From the NCBI RefSeq assembly GCF_030817215.1, contig NZ_JAUSZA010000001.1, positions 5,492,501 to 5,556,500 of the forward strand: a stretch of 64,000 bases of DNA, read 5' to 3'. Position numbers and translations under genes: made by a program. Positions 62,935 through 64,000 of the stretch are shown here, piece after piece (within the stretch, counting starts at the first letter, position 1; the number at the start of each line of letters is the position of its first letter). Under the pieces are notes generated by a model that had not been told where the DNA came from, searched no databases, and was given only the letters and a program-made list of their open reading frames with translations. This stretch comes from Paenibacillus sp. V4I3. GTDB lineage: Bacteria > Bacillota > Bacilli > Paenibacillales > NBRC-103111.

Positions 62935-62993
62935 AGACATAACTAAAAGACGCCCTAACCTCCTAAACATCAGGTGAGCGTCTTTTCATTTGA
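62935..62993. repeat. Direct repeat, right copy, around the matrixin pair
   Basis: Matches 61298-61360 apart from a few substitutions. It lies between the exported protein gene and the methyltransferase and also forms the AGACGC / GCGTCT hairpin. Confidence 0.8.
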
Positions 62994-63563
62994 TCATTTC
63001 TGAACTACAAAAATGTACAGAAAATCGGTTGGTGATAGGCGTTTCGCAATCGTAAGACCCGCTTTATTAAGCTCCTCTTCCATCTCACTTGAGGAAACCC
63101 GAATATTCATTGGAGGTCCAATCGGGCTCTCTTTGGGTTCCCAATCAAAACACAATAGATAAGCCTCATCCTTCATGACTCGTTTAATCTCTGCTATACC
63201 TAAAGATAAGGGCTTTATAGCATGTAAAACAAGAGAGGCTATTACGCAATCCACTGAATGATCTGTAAGTGGAATGTTGGTTATTGATGCTTCAAGTAAT
63301 TCAATATTTGATATGTTTTGTTCTTCCATTTTGGTTTTTAAATCAGCTAGCAATTCAGGTTCAATATCAAGAGCGAATACGGTTTCCAGCGTCATCTGAG
63401 CGGCTGGAATAGCAAAGTACCCCGTTCCAGCGCCTAAATCTAAAATAACGTGATTATTCTTAATCGGTAGCAGCGATAACAACTTTTCTGGGGGCAGCAA
63501 TTTTCTTCTGTCAGGTGAATCTAATAACTCTTTTTTTGCTGGATCAAACCGAAGATCGTCCAT
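62994..63563 (-). CDS. Class I SAM-dependent methyltransferase
   Basis: A 189-residue methyltransferase of the UbiE/Methyltransf_11 type. Motif I is VILDLGAGTGYFAIPAA, the acidic residue is in FALDIEPE, and motif post-I is ASITNIPLTDHSVDCVIAS. The ATG follows GGAGG by 8 nt. Substrate unknown; the neighbour downstream of its promoter is a secreted His-containing protein. Confidence 0.88.
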   Translation of the reverse strand: MDDLRFDPAKKELLDSPDRRKLLPPEKLLSLLPIKNNHVILDLGAGTGYFAIPAAQMTLETVFALDIEPELLADLKTKMEEQNISNIELLEASITNIPLTDHSVDCVIASLVLHAIKPLSLGIAEIKRVMKDEAYLLCFDWEPKESPIGPPMNIRVSSSEMEEELNKAGLTIAKRLSPTDFLYIFVVQK

Positions 63564-63590
63564 TAGTCATCCCTCCAAAAATGTATGAAT

Positions 63591-63613
63591 AGCCCAGTTG
63601 GGGAAACTGGGCT
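63591..63613 (-). terminator. Terminator of the gene at the window end
   Basis: AGCCCAGTT and AACTGGGCT are perfect 9-bp arms, 10 nt after the stop. Confidence 0.65.
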
Positions 63614-63622
63614 TCAATCACA

Positions 63623-64000
63623 TTACGGTACTTTTACTACAAACGGTACGGTAAATACTTTACCGTTCTGCTGGAATTGTCCCCAAATCTTATATACGCC
63701 GCTATGCGGAAACGTCGTCATAAATTTGGCATCCGGTCCTGACGCCTTCTCATCTGTCGGATGTACGTGCAGATAATTTTCTGCATCTTGGGTTAAGATC
63801 ACGACGTGTCCAACTGCTCCTAGGTAAGGCTGTAGATCTGTTACAGGCTGCTTCGATTGAGCATCTTTAATATTGAAGTTCAAGTTTAGCTCCATGCCCG
63901 ACATAAGGTGATCAATCGAAAGCGTGACTTCCTTACCGTCAACCACTTTAGTTAATGTAGCATCAGGTTCAATTGATTTTTGAGCAGGCAGTGCTCCTTG
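63623..64000 (-). CDS. C-terminal part of a probably secreted protein, start outside the window
   Basis: The frame is open to the window edge. The visible 125 residues end in a beta-sandwich-like domain (ELNLNFNIKDA, VGHVVILTQDAENYLHVHP, GVYKIWGQFQ) with an HVH metal-binding-like motif. It resembles the C-terminal domains of YtkA/FixH-like or metal-associated exported proteins. The first residues (GALPAQKSIEPD) look like a linker. A firm call needs the missing part. Confidence 0.55.
   Translation of the reverse strand, partial: QGALPAQKSIEPDATLTKVVDGKEVTLSIDHLMSGMELNLNFNIKDAQSKQPVTDLQPYLGAVGHVVILTQDAENYLHVHPTDEKASGPDAKFMTTFPHSGVYKIWGQFQQNGKVFTVPFVVKVP

Overview
The window looks like chromosomal DNA of a spore-forming, low-to-mid GC Firmicute, most likely Paenibacillus or a close relative. 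The reasons are LplA/LplB/LplC-type sugar ABC transporters paired with YesM/YesN two-component systems, a SpoIIP paralogue, YolD/UvrX modules with Bacillus-type LexA boxes, a Zur box, and strong AGGAGG-type ribosome binding sites with frequent TTG/GTG starts. No rRNA, tRNA or CRISPR was recognised.

Layout. 1-720: tail of a degenerate IS1595-like transposase. 720-1350: a gene-free stretch with a TCTTA tandem repeat. 1361-5126: a zinc-type COG0523 GTPase behind a Zur box, then a small operon with a SRAP (HMCES/YedK-like) protein and a YkuE-like phosphoesterase. 5224-17222: two YolD-UvrX translesion-polymerase modules in the same orientation. The left copy has lost its first 41 codons and the right copy is intact and SOS-controlled. 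Between them sits an unusual two-gene locus: a ComEC-like metallo-beta-lactamase-fold protein and a 2165-residue protein with a trypsin-like protease, long TPR array and PIN-like segment. 17959-22640: a tyrosine recombinase followed by small single genes, each with a copy of one hairpin repeat; one copy is split by an 858-nt ORF-less group II intron.

22871-33200: carbohydrate island 1 (LplB-LplC-binding protein-YesM-YesN operon, AraC regulator, divergent GH42 beta-galactosidase). 33274-36890: more repeat-bounded small genes. 37072-44336: carbohydrate island 2, a LacI regulon for fructans or sucrose (LplB, LplC, binding protein, GH32, ROK fructokinase) with five matching operators. 44517-48174: repeat-bounded small genes again (MazG-like, GNAT), a broken sigma factor and a second repeat family. 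48444-49870: GC-rich alpha/beta hydrolase beside Tn3 transposase debris. 49920-51643: SDR enzyme with a TetR regulator. 52035-54606: second-family repeat, broken DUF1871 gene and an arsR-type operon with an ArsO-like flavoprotein. 54761-58399: SpoIIP, TVP38, membrane cupredoxin, MerR, thioredoxin-like protein. 58646-64000: two membrane proteins, an OmpR/histidine kinase pair, a matrixin-like protease pair between direct repeats, a methyltransferase, and a gene running off the end.

Two items stand out. The first is the dispersed hairpin-repeat/gene-cassette organisation (about 13 copies, repeats abutting or supplying stop codons, recombinase at one end, intron in the hairpin loop). The second is the MBL/protease-TPR-PIN pair between duplicated UvrX modules, which looks like an undescribed conflict or defence locus.
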